NCBI GenBank assembly: GCA_023376005.1
Contig: CM042139.1
Coordinates: 143,696,684-143,760,683, forward strand
Source of the DNA: Doryteuthis pealeii
Lineage: Eukaryota > Mollusca > Cephalopoda > Myopsida > Loliginidae
Length of the DNA: 64,000 nt
Reading direction: 5' to 3'
The notes under the pieces: generated by a model
The model's database searches: none
What the model was told of the DNA's origin: nothing
Seen by the model: only the letters and a program-made list of their open reading frames with translations
Translations under genes and position numbers: made by a program
In this document: positions 22,496-32,392 of the stretch, piece by piece
Layout: the number at the start of each line of letters is the position of its first letter
Position numbering within the stretch: position 1 is the first letter of the stretch

Positions 22496-22924
22496 TGTAG
22501 CAATATGACCCTTGTGAGCTAGAACTGCTAATGGAAGGAGGAGGAATATAAATAACAAAGGCTTAAAAAGTGGTGATGACCCAAAAGAGGAGAGCGATGG
22601 TTTTGACCGTAGCGTGACCCCGAACGAAGAATTGAGGGCAAGCGGAAGTCGGGTGTTGACCGGAAGTCGGGTGTTCACGTGGTGACGTGGGGGAAGGAAG
22701 AAAGGCTTCGTCCTCTTTTTGCCGGTGGAGGTCCTAGTGGACAGACCTCATTAGAGCCCAGTAATCTAGTAGTGTTCTCTCTCTATCGTTCTCTCTGCCT
22801 CCCTTCCTCCCTGGTAGAAGCCACTAGACGAGCACGTTAATAAAGGCTGGGAGTTGTGACGACATGTTTCTCGTGTTATGATTTTTTATCGGAGTTTTAG
22901 TACCGTGAGTATTGCAACGTAACA
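22496..22924 (+). repeat. 3' long terminal repeat
   Basis: 429 bp, near-identical to the 5' LTR; shorter by one G and by 10 bases of the tandem near 22660. Confidence 0.95.
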
Positions 22925-23058
22925 CTATTCTCCCTCCAGCTATGGATAGTAACCAGTCTAGAAGAAGGAAAACTCTGAATTCAAACCTGTTATACTCCTC
23001 TTAAGAATTGACCTTGTGCCACATCCTTCTTGTGGGGGAGCATTTGGGTAAATACATA
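22925..23058 (+). mobile_element. SINE-A copy, 3' half
   Basis: Resumes at CTATTCTCCCTCCAGC after the LTR element and runs through AACTCTGAATTCAAACCTGT to the GTAAATACATACA end. Confidence 0.88.
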
Positions 23059-24094
23059 CATGTGCACACCTACATAAATACATGCGTACACACATATGCA
23101 CATATCTACACTCAAATATGTACACATACATGTATGAACCCCCTCATGTATATATATATATATATATATATGAATAGATATATTTTTCTTACAAATATGG
23201 GTGGAAAGTCTTAACACAAAGAATATCATAAATTTATTATTTATTGAATTTCTTGTAAAAATTATTTGAAAACCAATTCCATTAATCTAATTTCTGCCCC
23301 AAACTTTAAAAAAAATTATTATTCATTTTTTTTTTTCTTGGAAATTGTATTCCTCACCATAGCAAATGCTGCAGAAATTCTCAGAGTTTCCAACAAAAGG
23401 AAGTTCTTCCACATTTACAGAGGCCTAATCTCATGCAGAAACAAAATGGAGAAAAGTTCTTCTCTTTTCATTCTCACTTTTTTGCCTGGAGCATCTTCAG
23501 TTGGAAAATCTTGAGTTATTTGGCTCGAAACAATGATATCTTTTGAAAAAAAGAAGACATTGTTTATCGAATACAAGCAAGGTCACCTGATTTTGCCCAG
23601 TTTAAAATAGTTTCCTAATTAATACGAAATGCTTTTTTTTTGCTGAATTTAATAGGCTAAATGAAACCCAGACAATGCTGTGAACTATGTGTAATGGTCG
23701 TGTCTACTATAAGATGAAAGAGTCTAACAGAGGTTTGGTACCTGGTGCTGTTATGGATGTGAAACATAGAAAATGTTATTCACACTAGTAGTGTATTAAA
23801 ACCATAACACACATTGTAGCAACAAGACTGAGAGACAAAATAGAGAATGAGTTATAAGCGTTGTGTTGAAATAATAGTTAGTTGAATATATCATTCTATT
23901 GAACAGTACAAAAATATATAAGAACAATTCATAACAAAAGTGATAATAGGGAAACTTTATTACTTTAATTAGCAGACTTAATAGAAGCAGGATAACTTAT
24001 AAAAAGAATCAAATAGCCTTTTGCAGGCAAAATCTTGAGGCTGCTGTTAATAGAATAGAGTATAACACTTACTGGTTTGAAAAGGCTCTTGTGT
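23059..24094. other. Unannotated stretch with CA/TA tract
   Basis: About 23060-23170 is an imperfect ACACATAC/TATA tract. An 82-codon open frame (23266-23514) is unrecognised. Otherwise nothing seen. Confidence 0.45.
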
Positions 24095-24415
24095 ACCATG
24101 CACATGGAATGGCTATGGGACAAAGCTTACCTCTTCTACAGACAGGAGACACAAGTTCAAATCCTGGATGAGGCTATTTGCATTTCACCTAGTGCTAATA
24201 CACTTGGGAAAGGTATACATCTAGCTATTCACCTGCCACCCATGTACCCATGGGTGGCAGGTGAATAGTTTGACTAGGTAGACTAGGCTCTTTTACCTAA
24301 TTTAAACAACTGGAAAAGGAAAACTCTGAATACAAACCTGTTAAACTCTGCTTAAAAATTGGCCTTGTATCACATCCTAATCATGTGGACGGGTTTGTAT
24401 GTACTATACTGCAGT
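24095..24415 (+). mobile_element. SINE-A copy with internal perfect hairpin
   Basis: B box AGTTCAAATCCTGGATGAGG, body and tail (AAACCTGTTAAACTCTGCTT) are clear; the head is degraded. The body segment normally reading CTATTCTCCCTCCAGCTATGG is replaced by a 20-bp perfect palindrome (24225-24268). Confidence 0.85.
24225..24268. repeat. Perfect 20-bp inverted repeat, 4-base loop
   Basis: Arms CTATTCACCTGCCACCCATG (24225-24244) and its exact complement (24249-24268) around TACC. Confidence 0.97.
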
Positions 24416-24632
24416 ATATAATCAGAATGAATGACTTTTACATTTAGAGCAGTATATCCATTTCCAATCCTTATATCATTTTATCAATGTTACACATCTC
24501 TTTTACTCCATTTATTAATCTGTTCAGTTCTTTCTATCTATTGAATTTATTCATGAACCTATCTTGCAATTGATCTGACTTGAAATACTTGCTTACCTAT
24601 GAATCAATAACAATGAACAGAAATCAATTTAT

Positions 24633-24701
<69 letters not shown>

Positions 24702-25009
24702 AACATATACCTTATTCTTCAACTACCTTGGGACATCATTTTCATTTATTTAAATTTCTCTTTTGGCTTTTCTATTTTTCTATTTCTCTTGCAATGAAAA
24801 AATCAGTACAGTTTTATTGGCTATATGCAAATGTTACCAGCACACTCTTCTTTTTAAACTTAAAGACTGAATACACAGTTGAAAACCTTGGATAATTTAT
24901 TTAACTTAGCTAGTTTGTGGCATAAGGCCGAAGTATAGGGCACTCAGTGAGAATCGACCTCACAATCAATTGTTTGCTAAATCAGAAAATAAATGGCATA
25001 GAATCAATA
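24416..25009. repeat. AT-rich stretch with (CT)n microsatellite
   Basis: (CT)n occupies about 24637-24699, roughly 31 units. The rest is unrecognised AT-rich sequence. Confidence 0.8.
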
Positions 25010-25450
25010 TGTTTAGTGTACAATGGCACCTAAAAAAAGGCAAGACGACAGTAATATTCTGCAGAGACTATTACAGATGTGGACTATGCAGATGATTTAG
25101 CACTTCTCACACATACACCTGCCTAAGTCAAATCACTTCTGCATAGCCAAGAGAAGATGGCATGAGACATTCATGTTTTAAACAACACAGAGACATCGTC
25201 ACTCAGATGGTAAGCCTCTCACAATAGTAGTCTAGTTCACTTACCTTGGTAGTCATATCTCATCTGTAGAAAGCGATATCAATATACACATTGGAAATGC
25301 ATGGACTGTTATAGATAGATTATCGATCATATAGAGGTCTAATCTCTGATAAAATAAAACAATTCTTCCAAGCTGTAGCCGTGTCAGAGCTACTGTATGG
25401 CTGCACTACTTGGACTAACAAATCGCTTATAGAAAAAGATATGGCATCAA
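25010..25450 (+). mobile_element. Family L LINE fragment with YADD reverse transcriptase motif
   Basis: DVDYADDLALLTHTPA is encoded with the catalytic YADD at 25085-25096, the hallmark of non-LTR RT domain C. Downstream frames give FTYLGSHISS, then QAVAVSELLYGCTTWT. In-frame stops and shifts break it into pieces. It ends before the RHAGHCW block, so the 3' end is missing. Confidence 0.82.
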
Positions 25451-25917
25451 GTATTCCTATCAAATACAAATATTTTTTAAACAAGTGTTAAAATTAAGAA
25501 TACTTGCCTTGTCGTAAATATCTGAGCCATCAGAAGTGACCCAATTCTTCACAGCTTTGATGACAGCCTAATTGCTAAGGAAATGTTGTTCATGTATCAC
25601 ATCTTTTATCAGCTCAATTAATACCTATAAACTGATTGCGGTTCTCTTCATCCTGTGCACTGGCAGTTGTGTCAAACATAGCTTGTCACTCACATCAATA
25701 ACACCACAGCTGAAACACACTATCTAGCATCTAATTCTATTCCAATCCATTGTTTAGTCTTTGTAAACATTCGTAAAGTCAATGAGTGCTATTTTTTTCT
25801 GGTATGGTGAACTTGAGACTCGAGGATTTTTTAAGAGTTAGTTATCAAGACAGTGACAAGTCACAACCTAACCCCCCCCCACTCCAATTGGAGTTGGGCT
25901 CCAATTTATAGAAGAAG
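25451..25917. other. Unannotated stretch
   Basis: No element or gene recognised. Confidence 0.45.
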
Positions 25918-26140
25918 GTGCCCATGGTGTAATGGTTATCATTGTAGGAAATGGACATGTTATAGAAAATAAACGAGTTCAAATCAAGGATCAGGCAGTT
26001 TTTAATTCACATAGCGTAAATACCCTTAGGAAAGGTATGAATCCAACTATTCTCCCCCCCCCCCAGTTATGCAATAAATAGTAGGACTAGGCTCTTTAAC
26101 CTTGTTATGGCAACCGGTCTAGGAGAAGAAACTATGAATT
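25918..26140 (+). mobile_element. SINE-A copy, main part
   Basis: Head CATGGTGTAATGGTTATCAT, B box GAGTTCAAATCA, body with a C10-11 homopolymer in place of CTCCCTCC, up to GGCAACCGGTCTAGGAGAAG. Its 3' tail resumes at 26385. Confidence 0.85.
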
Positions 26141-26384
26141 TAGATGGGCAGTCACGGCGCAACCTCCTGATCGTGATTGGTAGGATTTCTGTCACTCCTG
26201 GTGGTTGAAATGGTTCAGCCGCAGAGAAGAATAAATGCTGAGGTGAGTTCTGTTGATCGAGAACGTTTTTACAATGGTGAGAAATGGTTGGACTTAAGCT
26301 CTCAAGTCGACTGATGAGGGAGTGTTACTTTTTAAGTAGAAAGATCCGGCTGAAAGACCCAATGGGGTTTTGGGCTTGATATAG
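26141..26384. other. 244-bp insert inside a SINE-A
   Basis: A higher-GC segment (GGGCAGTCACGGCGCAACCT...GACCCAATGGGGTTTTGGGC) lies exactly where the SINE-A body should join its tail. Not a family seen elsewhere in the window. Boundaries are approximate and no target duplication was resolved. Confidence 0.5.
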
Positions 26385-26452
26385 AAACTACACTTAAAAG
26401 TTGACCTTGTGTCACATCTCACTACTGCAGAGTACTTAGTAAATACATACAA
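26385..26452 (+). mobile_element. SINE-A 3' tail
   Basis: CTTAAAAGTTGACCTTGTGT and CACATCTCACTACTGC, then GTAAATACATA. Confidence 0.75.
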
Positions 26453-26809
26453 AATCATAATCCATAATTTATTGGAGAATTGATCTTTCTTTAATTGACT
26501 GAACAAGAAACTACTTTACATCTTCCTGTACATAAGATCAGTTTAAAAAAGAATATCAGAAATAAATATGATTGGAATTTCTTTTTTCTTTTGTTACCAC
26601 ATGTCTGTCTTTTCCTTTCCGGATATGGAGAACCTCTTCACCTCCTCAACTTTCTCCAACAACCTTTCCTTCAAGAACTTTCAAAATGCCTATTGAGTAA
26701 CATACACTTGTACATTCATTGCACTAATTTCCTGCCCTAAAAAAAATGATATCTTTAATTAAAATTAATGTTATTTTAGTCATTAAAAATCCGTTGCCTT
26801 TTATGTTGG

Positions 26810-26865
26810 CTGGTTTTACTGCATGTCAATCCATGTTGGGTTATTTTATGCTAAATTCAGTTTAA
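26810..26865 (-). mobile_element. Family C tail fragment
   Basis: TGCATGTCAATCCATGTTGG then GTTATTTTATGC is the mirror of the family C 3' end. Confidence 0.5.
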
Positions 26866-26869
26866 CAAT

Positions 26870-27020
26870 TATTGTTTTGAATTAGAACTAGTGGGTTCAT
26901 GCCTTTCCCTAGGGTATTAGTCTGAAAGTGAATGTAATAGTATGGCTGAAGTTTGAATTCCCTTACTACCATGTCACAATCCAACACGTTAGCCATTACA
27001 CCACCGAGACTCCCCATATA
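26870..27020 (-). mobile_element. SINE-A variant (A2) head and body
   Basis: The minus strand reads GGTGGTGTAATGGCTAACGT with a body ACTTTCAGACTAATACCCTA. The same variant occurs at 45.6, 49.9 and 59.9 kb. Confidence 0.7.
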
Positions 27021-27200
27021 ATGTTTTGTTAAGGAAGGTACAGATATATGAGACTCTGACAAGAAATACCTGAAGAAGGCCGGAAGGCACATCGTCCGAA
27101 ACGTTGTACAGATACCAATGAAGATGAAGACAATAGTTTGAATAATACAAATAATACTAATCATCAAGCCTCATCTCAAAAATTCAGAGAAATAGATATG
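27021..27200 (+). mobile_element. Hammerhead-like repeat (PLE terminal-repeat type)
   Basis: CCTGAAGAAGGCCGG at 27069 is followed by CGTCCGAAACGTTGTAC: CUGANGA, a short stem, GAAAC and a minimal stem III (C-GUU-G) with GUA. An extra A after the CUGAAGA core and a poor stem I make activity doubtful. The downstream segment AATGAAGATGAAGACAATAG recurs at 34.0, 54.0 and 55.3-55.6 kb. Confidence 0.5.
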
Positions 27201-27589
27201 TGATACATTTACATTTTTCCGAAGGAAGATTCTGAAGGATTCAAACAATCGCTGATTTGATTGTTGGTCTACCCCAAATTATTTTCTTTGATGCTCTGGC
27301 TTTCTCTTCTGGAAGAGGGTAATATCTATGGATGTTTCAGTGAGTTTACCTTCCTTGGGAGGACAACTTTTAGAGAAACCTGCAAAATCAATATCATAGC
27401 ATGACAATGCACAGGCTATTACAGAAGTTACCTGTGAGGTCTATCATTATCTTTGCTGTTGAGAAGCGTCCTTATATTCCCACTTGCCGTTTTCATACTA
27501 GCTGAATATGTGAAACATTTTATTGTTTGCTTCTTTCGTTTGCGTTTACTGCTATTTTGCTTGGAAAAATTATTACTGCATTCAAAGCT
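27201..27589. other. Unannotated stretch
   Basis: Nothing recognised. Confidence 0.45.
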
Positions 27590-27770
27590 GTTAAACTCTA
27601 ATTAAAAGTTGACTTTGTGTCGCATCATCTTTTCATGAAGGGTTGGGTAAATACATATATGTATATGAATTTTATATTACAATATTAGTAATGTGTAATA
27701 TGATCTTGCAGGAACCGGTGCTTTCAGCATGATTTGACTTGAACACACATTTTGTCTGGAGAGCATAAAA
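27590..27770 (+). mobile_element. SINE-A tail, then fragment of the 5S-flanking repeat
   Basis: 27590-27655 is a SINE-A 3' end (GTTGACTTTGTGTCGCATCA). 27700-27770 (GATCTTGCAGGAACCGGTGC...) matches 53990-54040, next to the 5S-like segment there. Confidence 0.55.
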
Positions 27771-27784
27771 AAAGGAAAGTAGGT

Positions 27785-28000
27785 GGAGTGGCCAGACAGT
27801 AAGGGAGTCAATCCTCTTTTCACTAATGATAGATGAGAGGGATTGTTTTTTGCATTTGAGGTTGATACCACACCTAACATCAGCTCCCCACTTTGCCACA
27901 AAGATACAAGCTGGGCTATTCTTACACTAAATTAGCAAGAGCTAGTCTCAAAACCGGAACTTTGTTCCGAGGTAGATACTGTACCAACTGAATTTAAATT
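27785..28000 (-). mobile_element. SINE-B copy
   Basis: The minus strand carries the body (CACACCTAACATCAGCTCCC mirror of GGAGCTGATG...) and a degraded tRNA-like head near 27950-28000. Confidence 0.78.
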
Positions 28001-28009
28001 TAGTTGGAG

Positions 28010-28240
28010 GTGCATTGTGTAATGGTTAGAGTCAAAGGAAATGGACTTGTCGACCTGAGTTCAAATCCTGGATGAAGCTACAGTTCACATAGTGCTAATA
28101 CACTCGAGAAAGGTATGAATCCAACTACTCTCCTTCCAGCTATGGGTAAATAGTAGGGCAGACTGGGCTCTTTAACCTTGGTTAAGCAACTAGTCTGGGA
28201 GAAGGAAAACTCTGAATTTAATTTGTTAAATCCACTTGGG
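28010..28240 (+). mobile_element. SINE-A copy
   Basis: GCATTGTGTAATGGTTAGAG head, GAGTTCAAATCCTGGATGAA B box, TAGGGCAGACTGGGCTCTTT body; the tail is truncated after AACTCTGAATTT. Confidence 0.88.
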
Positions 28241-28896
28241 ATGGTCACTACTAGAATAGACTCAGTCCTAATTAGTGATTTAATTCACTAATTTAAATAT
28301 TATTATTTATAAATCAACTGAACGACAACTTTTACTGCTAGATCCCTTTGTGAAGAGTTGAATCTCATAAGTGACTCTCAGTGCATTAGCAGGTTCCCAA
28401 AGTTAGCAATTTGCAAAAGTCATAGTAATGAATTGCTTTAATGTATAAATATTAAGTTTTATTTCTCACTTCAATTTTCATCATATGCAATCATTTAGTG
28501 TCACTTGAGTCTAATGCTATGCATTTTAATGGCTTTTTTTTCTTTTATATGGTTTCCTAACTTACCTTCAGTCATACTTTAACACAAATAAATATTGCAA
28601 AATTTATATGTAAAAATATTCATCACCTAAACAATCAATTAATTTTAAGTGTAGCTGCTGGATATTTTCACTGTATCACTCATAAATAAGTACATTCCCT
28701 AATGCAGTGGTATGTTGACTTTTGAGTGCCCTAATTTACAAGTTTTCTGAGTTATGAGCAGTCACTAAGTCGATTCCTTATGTTGAGCTGAAACATAAAA
28801 TTTGAGTTATGAATGAGGTTCAGATATCACTCATAGATAAGAACACCCCTAATATTTAAAAAAAAAAGATAATTCAAAGACACCACAAATGAATTG
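28241..28896. other. Unannotated AT-rich stretch
   Basis: Nothing coding. 28720-28830 and 29490-29600 share a related segment (GTGACTTATGAGTGTC / GAGTTAC-AGC-GTCACTAAGTC), so it is partly repetitive. Confidence 0.45.
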
Positions 28897-29212
28897 GGGT
28901 ATGTTGTGTAATGGTCATCATTGGAGGAATTGACACAGTGATCTAAGTTCAAATCTGGAACGAAACTGTTTGCATTTCACATAGCACTAATACTCTTTGG
29001 AAAGGTATGAATCCAACTATTCTTCCTCCGGCTATAAGTAAATAATAGGGCGGACAAGGCCCTTTAACTTTGGTATTGCAACCTTAACTTTGGTATGGCA
29101 ACCAGTCTAATAGAAGGAAAACTCTGAATTCAAACCTGTTAAATTCTGCTTAAGAAATTGACCTTGTGTCACATCATACTTGTGCGGAGAAGGTTGGTAA
29201 ATAAAAATAACA
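28897..29212 (+). mobile_element. SINE-A copy, full length with 21-base duplication
   Basis: Complete from head (TGTTGTGTAATGGTCATCAT) to tail (TTGACCTTGTGTCACATCAT). CTTTAACTTTGGTATTGCAA is duplicated in tandem at about 29070-29112. Confidence 0.9.
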
Positions 29213-29699
29213 CAAATAAATATTGCAATGTTTATAAAATACTCTTAATGTTCTTGTCAATATATAAGATATTAATCGCCTAAACTATCAATCACTTTTA
29301 AGTGTTGCTCCTGGAATTTTTCACATTTATAAAGTACGAGAGACGTGTTCGGATGTTCAGTACCCAATTGCAAAATGGCTGCATCCCTTTTATCTATATT
29401 CCTCTGACAAGGGCATATCACTGTTCAGACTAAACACAGGGGAAGATCACTCTATTTTACTTATGCAACAGTATCACTCACAAATAAGTAAACCTTTAAT
29501 ATAATGACTTGACTTATGAGTGTCTAAACCTACAAATTTTCTGAGTTACAAGCTGTCACTAAGTCAATTTCTTGCTTTGTGCTGAGAGTTAAAATTTGAG
29601 GCATGATTGGTTGGTAAATATGAATATACAAGTATTCTTAGCAATTTAATTAAAACAATTATATCCATATGTATGTACATATATGTGTATATATGTATA
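29213..29699. other. Unannotated stretch
   Basis: Nothing recognised beyond the repetitive piece shared with 28.7 kb. Confidence 0.4.
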
Positions 29700-30206
29700 C
29701 AAGGGTAATCCCAAAAGAAAGGTCTGCAAAATGGTGAGGATGCAATGAAACTGTTTGTGTGGCTATTGAGAACATGAAGTTGTGTTTATTGTGTCTGCAC
29801 CTGCACCTTTCTCTGTGTGCACCTAACTGCCATGTTCAGTCTTGGCTAGGCCTCCAGATTGGCACTATTGCCAAGTGTTTGCATAGTTATTCAGTTTTAG
29901 AATGTAAAAGGCAGTAAACTAATTGAAATTCATTGCCAATTAATGGAAGTGTATGGTGAGTTGTTCATAGGTGTCAAAAACGACTGCAAGTGGCGAGGGA
30001 GTTTGCAATAACAACATGGTTCAACACTTCTTCAACAACATGGCGGGAAGCTGGTATGACATGGGCATACAAGAACTGTCACAGCACCTACATAAATGCA
30101 TCGACTGAAATATGAAGTAGATAGGTGTTCAAACTTTAATATGATATAAATATCATTGACAATAAACGTTTCTGTGATTTCTAAATACCTTTTCGGATTA
30201 CCCTTG
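29700..30206 (+). mobile_element. Internally deleted mariner element
   Basis: Ends CAAGGGTAATCCCAAAAG and the imperfect complement ending GGATTACCCTTG, with TA on each side (29698-29699 and 30207-30208), 507 bp. Inside, IHCQLMEVYGE at about 29928-29960 resembles a mariner transposase N-terminus, and a WYDMGI...KCI piece at about 30050-30105 resembles its C-terminus. The catalytic middle is deleted. Confidence 0.85.
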
Positions 30207-30212
30207 TATGTA

Positions 30213-30216
<4 letters not shown>

Positions 30217-30254
<38 letters not shown>
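30217..30254. repeat. (TA)n microsatellite
   Basis: About 18 TA units. Confidence 0.95.
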
Positions 30255-30258
<4 letters not shown>

Positions 30259-30639
30259 TAAGTCAAATTTACTGCTAAAACAGTTTTAAATTGATAAAGT
30301 ACAGTGCTCTATATAACACAGTTATAATACAATTTTTTCAACTATAAAATAAAATAAAAAGGGTAAAAACTCATAACTGAGTTTTATGTGGCCAATAGAT
30401 GCTCAACTGAATATCAGCCCCATGAAACTTAGAGTGGTGAGTTTTTATCTAGTTTTATTTTATCTTATAACTAAAAATATGGTGATTTATTAATATTTGA
30501 ACATTTTAGTCAGAAAGGGATTTAGAAAATCAAACGTCTAAAACTTTCTTGTAACATTTGAAAAATAAATATGCCCATGTCACCAGGCAATATTTGAATG
30601 TCCTGATAAATATTATTTTTCACATTTATTATTTTTTCC
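30255..30639. other. Unannotated AT-rich stretch
   Basis: Nothing recognised. Confidence 0.4.
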
Positions 30640-30642
30640 ACA

Positions 30643-30718
<76 letters not shown>
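30640..30718. repeat. (CA)n microsatellite
   Basis: About 36 CA units. The 194-codon open frame that spans it (30558-31142) is low-complexity. Confidence 0.97.
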
Positions 30719-30720
<2 letters not shown>

Positions 30721-30746
30721 GTATCGAGATTGATGCTGTATTTACC

Positions 30747-30897
30747 AAGATAGAAATGAAGAATGAATGGAACGTTTTTTCAGAATACAAGGTGTGTCAA
30801 AAAAGTACCAAGTTTAAAACTGTATATATTAAGATAGAAATGAAGAATGAATGGAATGTTATTTTTTTCAGAATACAAGGTGTGTCAAAAAGTACAA
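30747..30897. repeat. 84-bp tandem duplication carrying a mariner-like end
   Basis: Two units start at 30747 and 30831 (AAGATAGAAATGAAGAATGA), each containing TACAAGGTGTGTCAAAAA, which looks like a Tc1/mariner terminal repeat after TA. No opposite end was found. Confidence 0.75.
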
Positions 30898-30922
30898 AAA
30901 ATCTCCATACTTTTTTAACACT

Positions 30923-30925
<3 letters not shown>

Positions 30926-30972
<47 letters not shown>

Positions 30973-31005
30973 TCATACAGACACATACATGCACCTTAAT
31001 TGGAT

Positions 31006-31045
<40 letters not shown>

Positions 31046-31062
31046 TCATACACATGCATACA
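30926..31062. repeat. Two (TA)n/(CA)n tracts in tandem
   Basis: TA runs at 30926-30966 and 31007-31035, each followed by ACAC...CTCATACA and CCTTAATTGGATCCATA, so the compound unit (about 100 bp) is itself duplicated. Confidence 0.85.
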
Positions 31063-31441
31063 TAGACCTTAATTGGATCCATACGACAAATTGTCTGTAC
31101 ATATGCATATTTGCCAAATTATATGAAATTCCTGTTTATTGATTGACCTATATAAGATACCTTAGAGTCATGCTGAAGGCATTGTTTCTATTAGAATCAC
31201 CAAAATTAAGCAATGAATAGCCTATTCAGTACGTAAACAGGTGACAATAGGCAGACTGAGGACTGAGTGAAGGACTAAGCAAAGTTTTGTAAATGACAAC
31301 ATAAAGACACATTCTACTCATAAGTTACAACATTTATTCTTCACTTTTGGTAAACTATCAAGCTAAGGATAAAATTACTAAACTATAAAACAAAACCAAT
31401 TAAAACAAACATCTCCACAAAACCACATAAGTCCCTTAGAG
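31063..31441. other. Unannotated stretch
   Basis: Nothing recognised. Confidence 0.4.
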
Positions 31442-31926
31442 AAGTGGTTCTCAATCTTCTTTTTTTCTACCTATGGATCGCTTTGATTTCTATTTTATTC
31501 TGGTTGATACCCCATAGCCATTCAATGGTTAAGATCCTACTGAATTTTTATAACTAGATATTATTTGCTAGCTTGAACCCAAAAACATGTTATAGGGTTA
31601 CATGGTGTTATGGTTACCATCGTTAGAAATGGACATGATGAGATAAGTTCAAATCCCGGACAAGGCTGTATGTATTTCACATAGTGCTAATACCTTGGGA
31701 AAGGTATGAATCCAACTATTATCCCTCAGCTATAGGTAAATTGTAGGGTAGACTGGGTTCTTTAACCTTGATTAGGCAACTAGGAGAAGGAAAACTTTAA
31801 TTCTAACCTGTTAGACTCCACTTAAGAAATTGAATTAGTGTCACATCCTGCTTGTGCAGAGGAGATTGGGTAAATATATATATGATGGCCCCGGGTGGCC
31901 ATATGGCCCAAAGTTGAGAACCACTG
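31442..31926. mobile_element. hAT-type element with nested SINE
   Basis: Left end AAGTGGTTCTCAATCTTC and right end GTTGAGAACCACTG are the CAGTGGTTCTCAA-type TIR common in hAT elements. The first base is mutated on the left. The 8-bp TSD CCTTAGAG lies at 31434-31441 and 31927-31934. Without the inserted SINE-A the element is about 200 bp, so it is a MITE. Confidence 0.92.
31600..31877 (+). mobile_element. SINE-A copy nested in the hAT element
   Basis: TACATGGTGTTATGGTTACC head, AAGTTCAAATCCCGGACAAG B box, full body and tail (GTGTCACATCCTGCTTGTGC). Confidence 0.9.
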
Positions 31927-31934
31927 CCTTAGAG

Positions 31935-32326
31935 TACTTGATGTCACTAAGTGGTAATCTGATAGAGTACTGTGCAGTCTTGTCTGCTTAACTTTGGAGA
32001 TACTATTGTAATGTGGTCACTGTTATAGTAGGCATGGTATTAGACTGGCAGATGTATGGGCAGCGCACTTCTTCTTGTTCAGTAGTCAGGGTAATAAAAA
32101 GCTGGATGCCTAGTAGTTAGGGAAACGATTGTTGCATAATTAGCATTATTAGGCTGCTATGTCAGGGGGATGTGCAGGCAGTGGATGTTGAGATACGCAA
32201 AGTGCAGCTCAACCCTTAATTTCTCTTTTCCTAAAAAGCAAACAGATTTGGTTAATCATGCTAATATTTAATCAAGGCAAACACAAGGAAATTTTACTTC
32301 ACTGCTAACTTTATTTTGCGTGCAGT

Positions 32327-32392
<66 letters not shown>

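Larger units (their letters stand above)
19518..22924 (+). mobile_element. Young non-autonomous LTR retrotransposon
   Basis: Two LTRs (19518-19957, 440 bp; 22496-22924, 429 bp) start TG and end CA and differ by about two substitutions, a 1-base indel and a 10-base indel in a short tandem. A 4-bp target duplication CTAT flanks the element (19514-19517 and 22925-22928), and removing it restores the SINE-A sequence. A primer-binding-like TGGTGCCCGTTGACC starts at 19968 and a purine tract lies at 22482-22495. The only ORF is gag-like; no protease, RT, RNase H or integrase is visible. It must be moved in trans. The superfamily (Ty3-like suspected from the TSD size) is not proven. Confidence 0.95.

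Noticed and set aside
26318..26375. CTGATGAG...GGCTGAAAGA as a hammerhead
   Set aside because: Only a 3-bp GGA/TCC stem can form and four bases intervene before GAAA.
30558..31142. 194-codon open frame
   Set aside because: Spans (CA)n, an 84-bp tandem and (TA)n; no protein-like composition.
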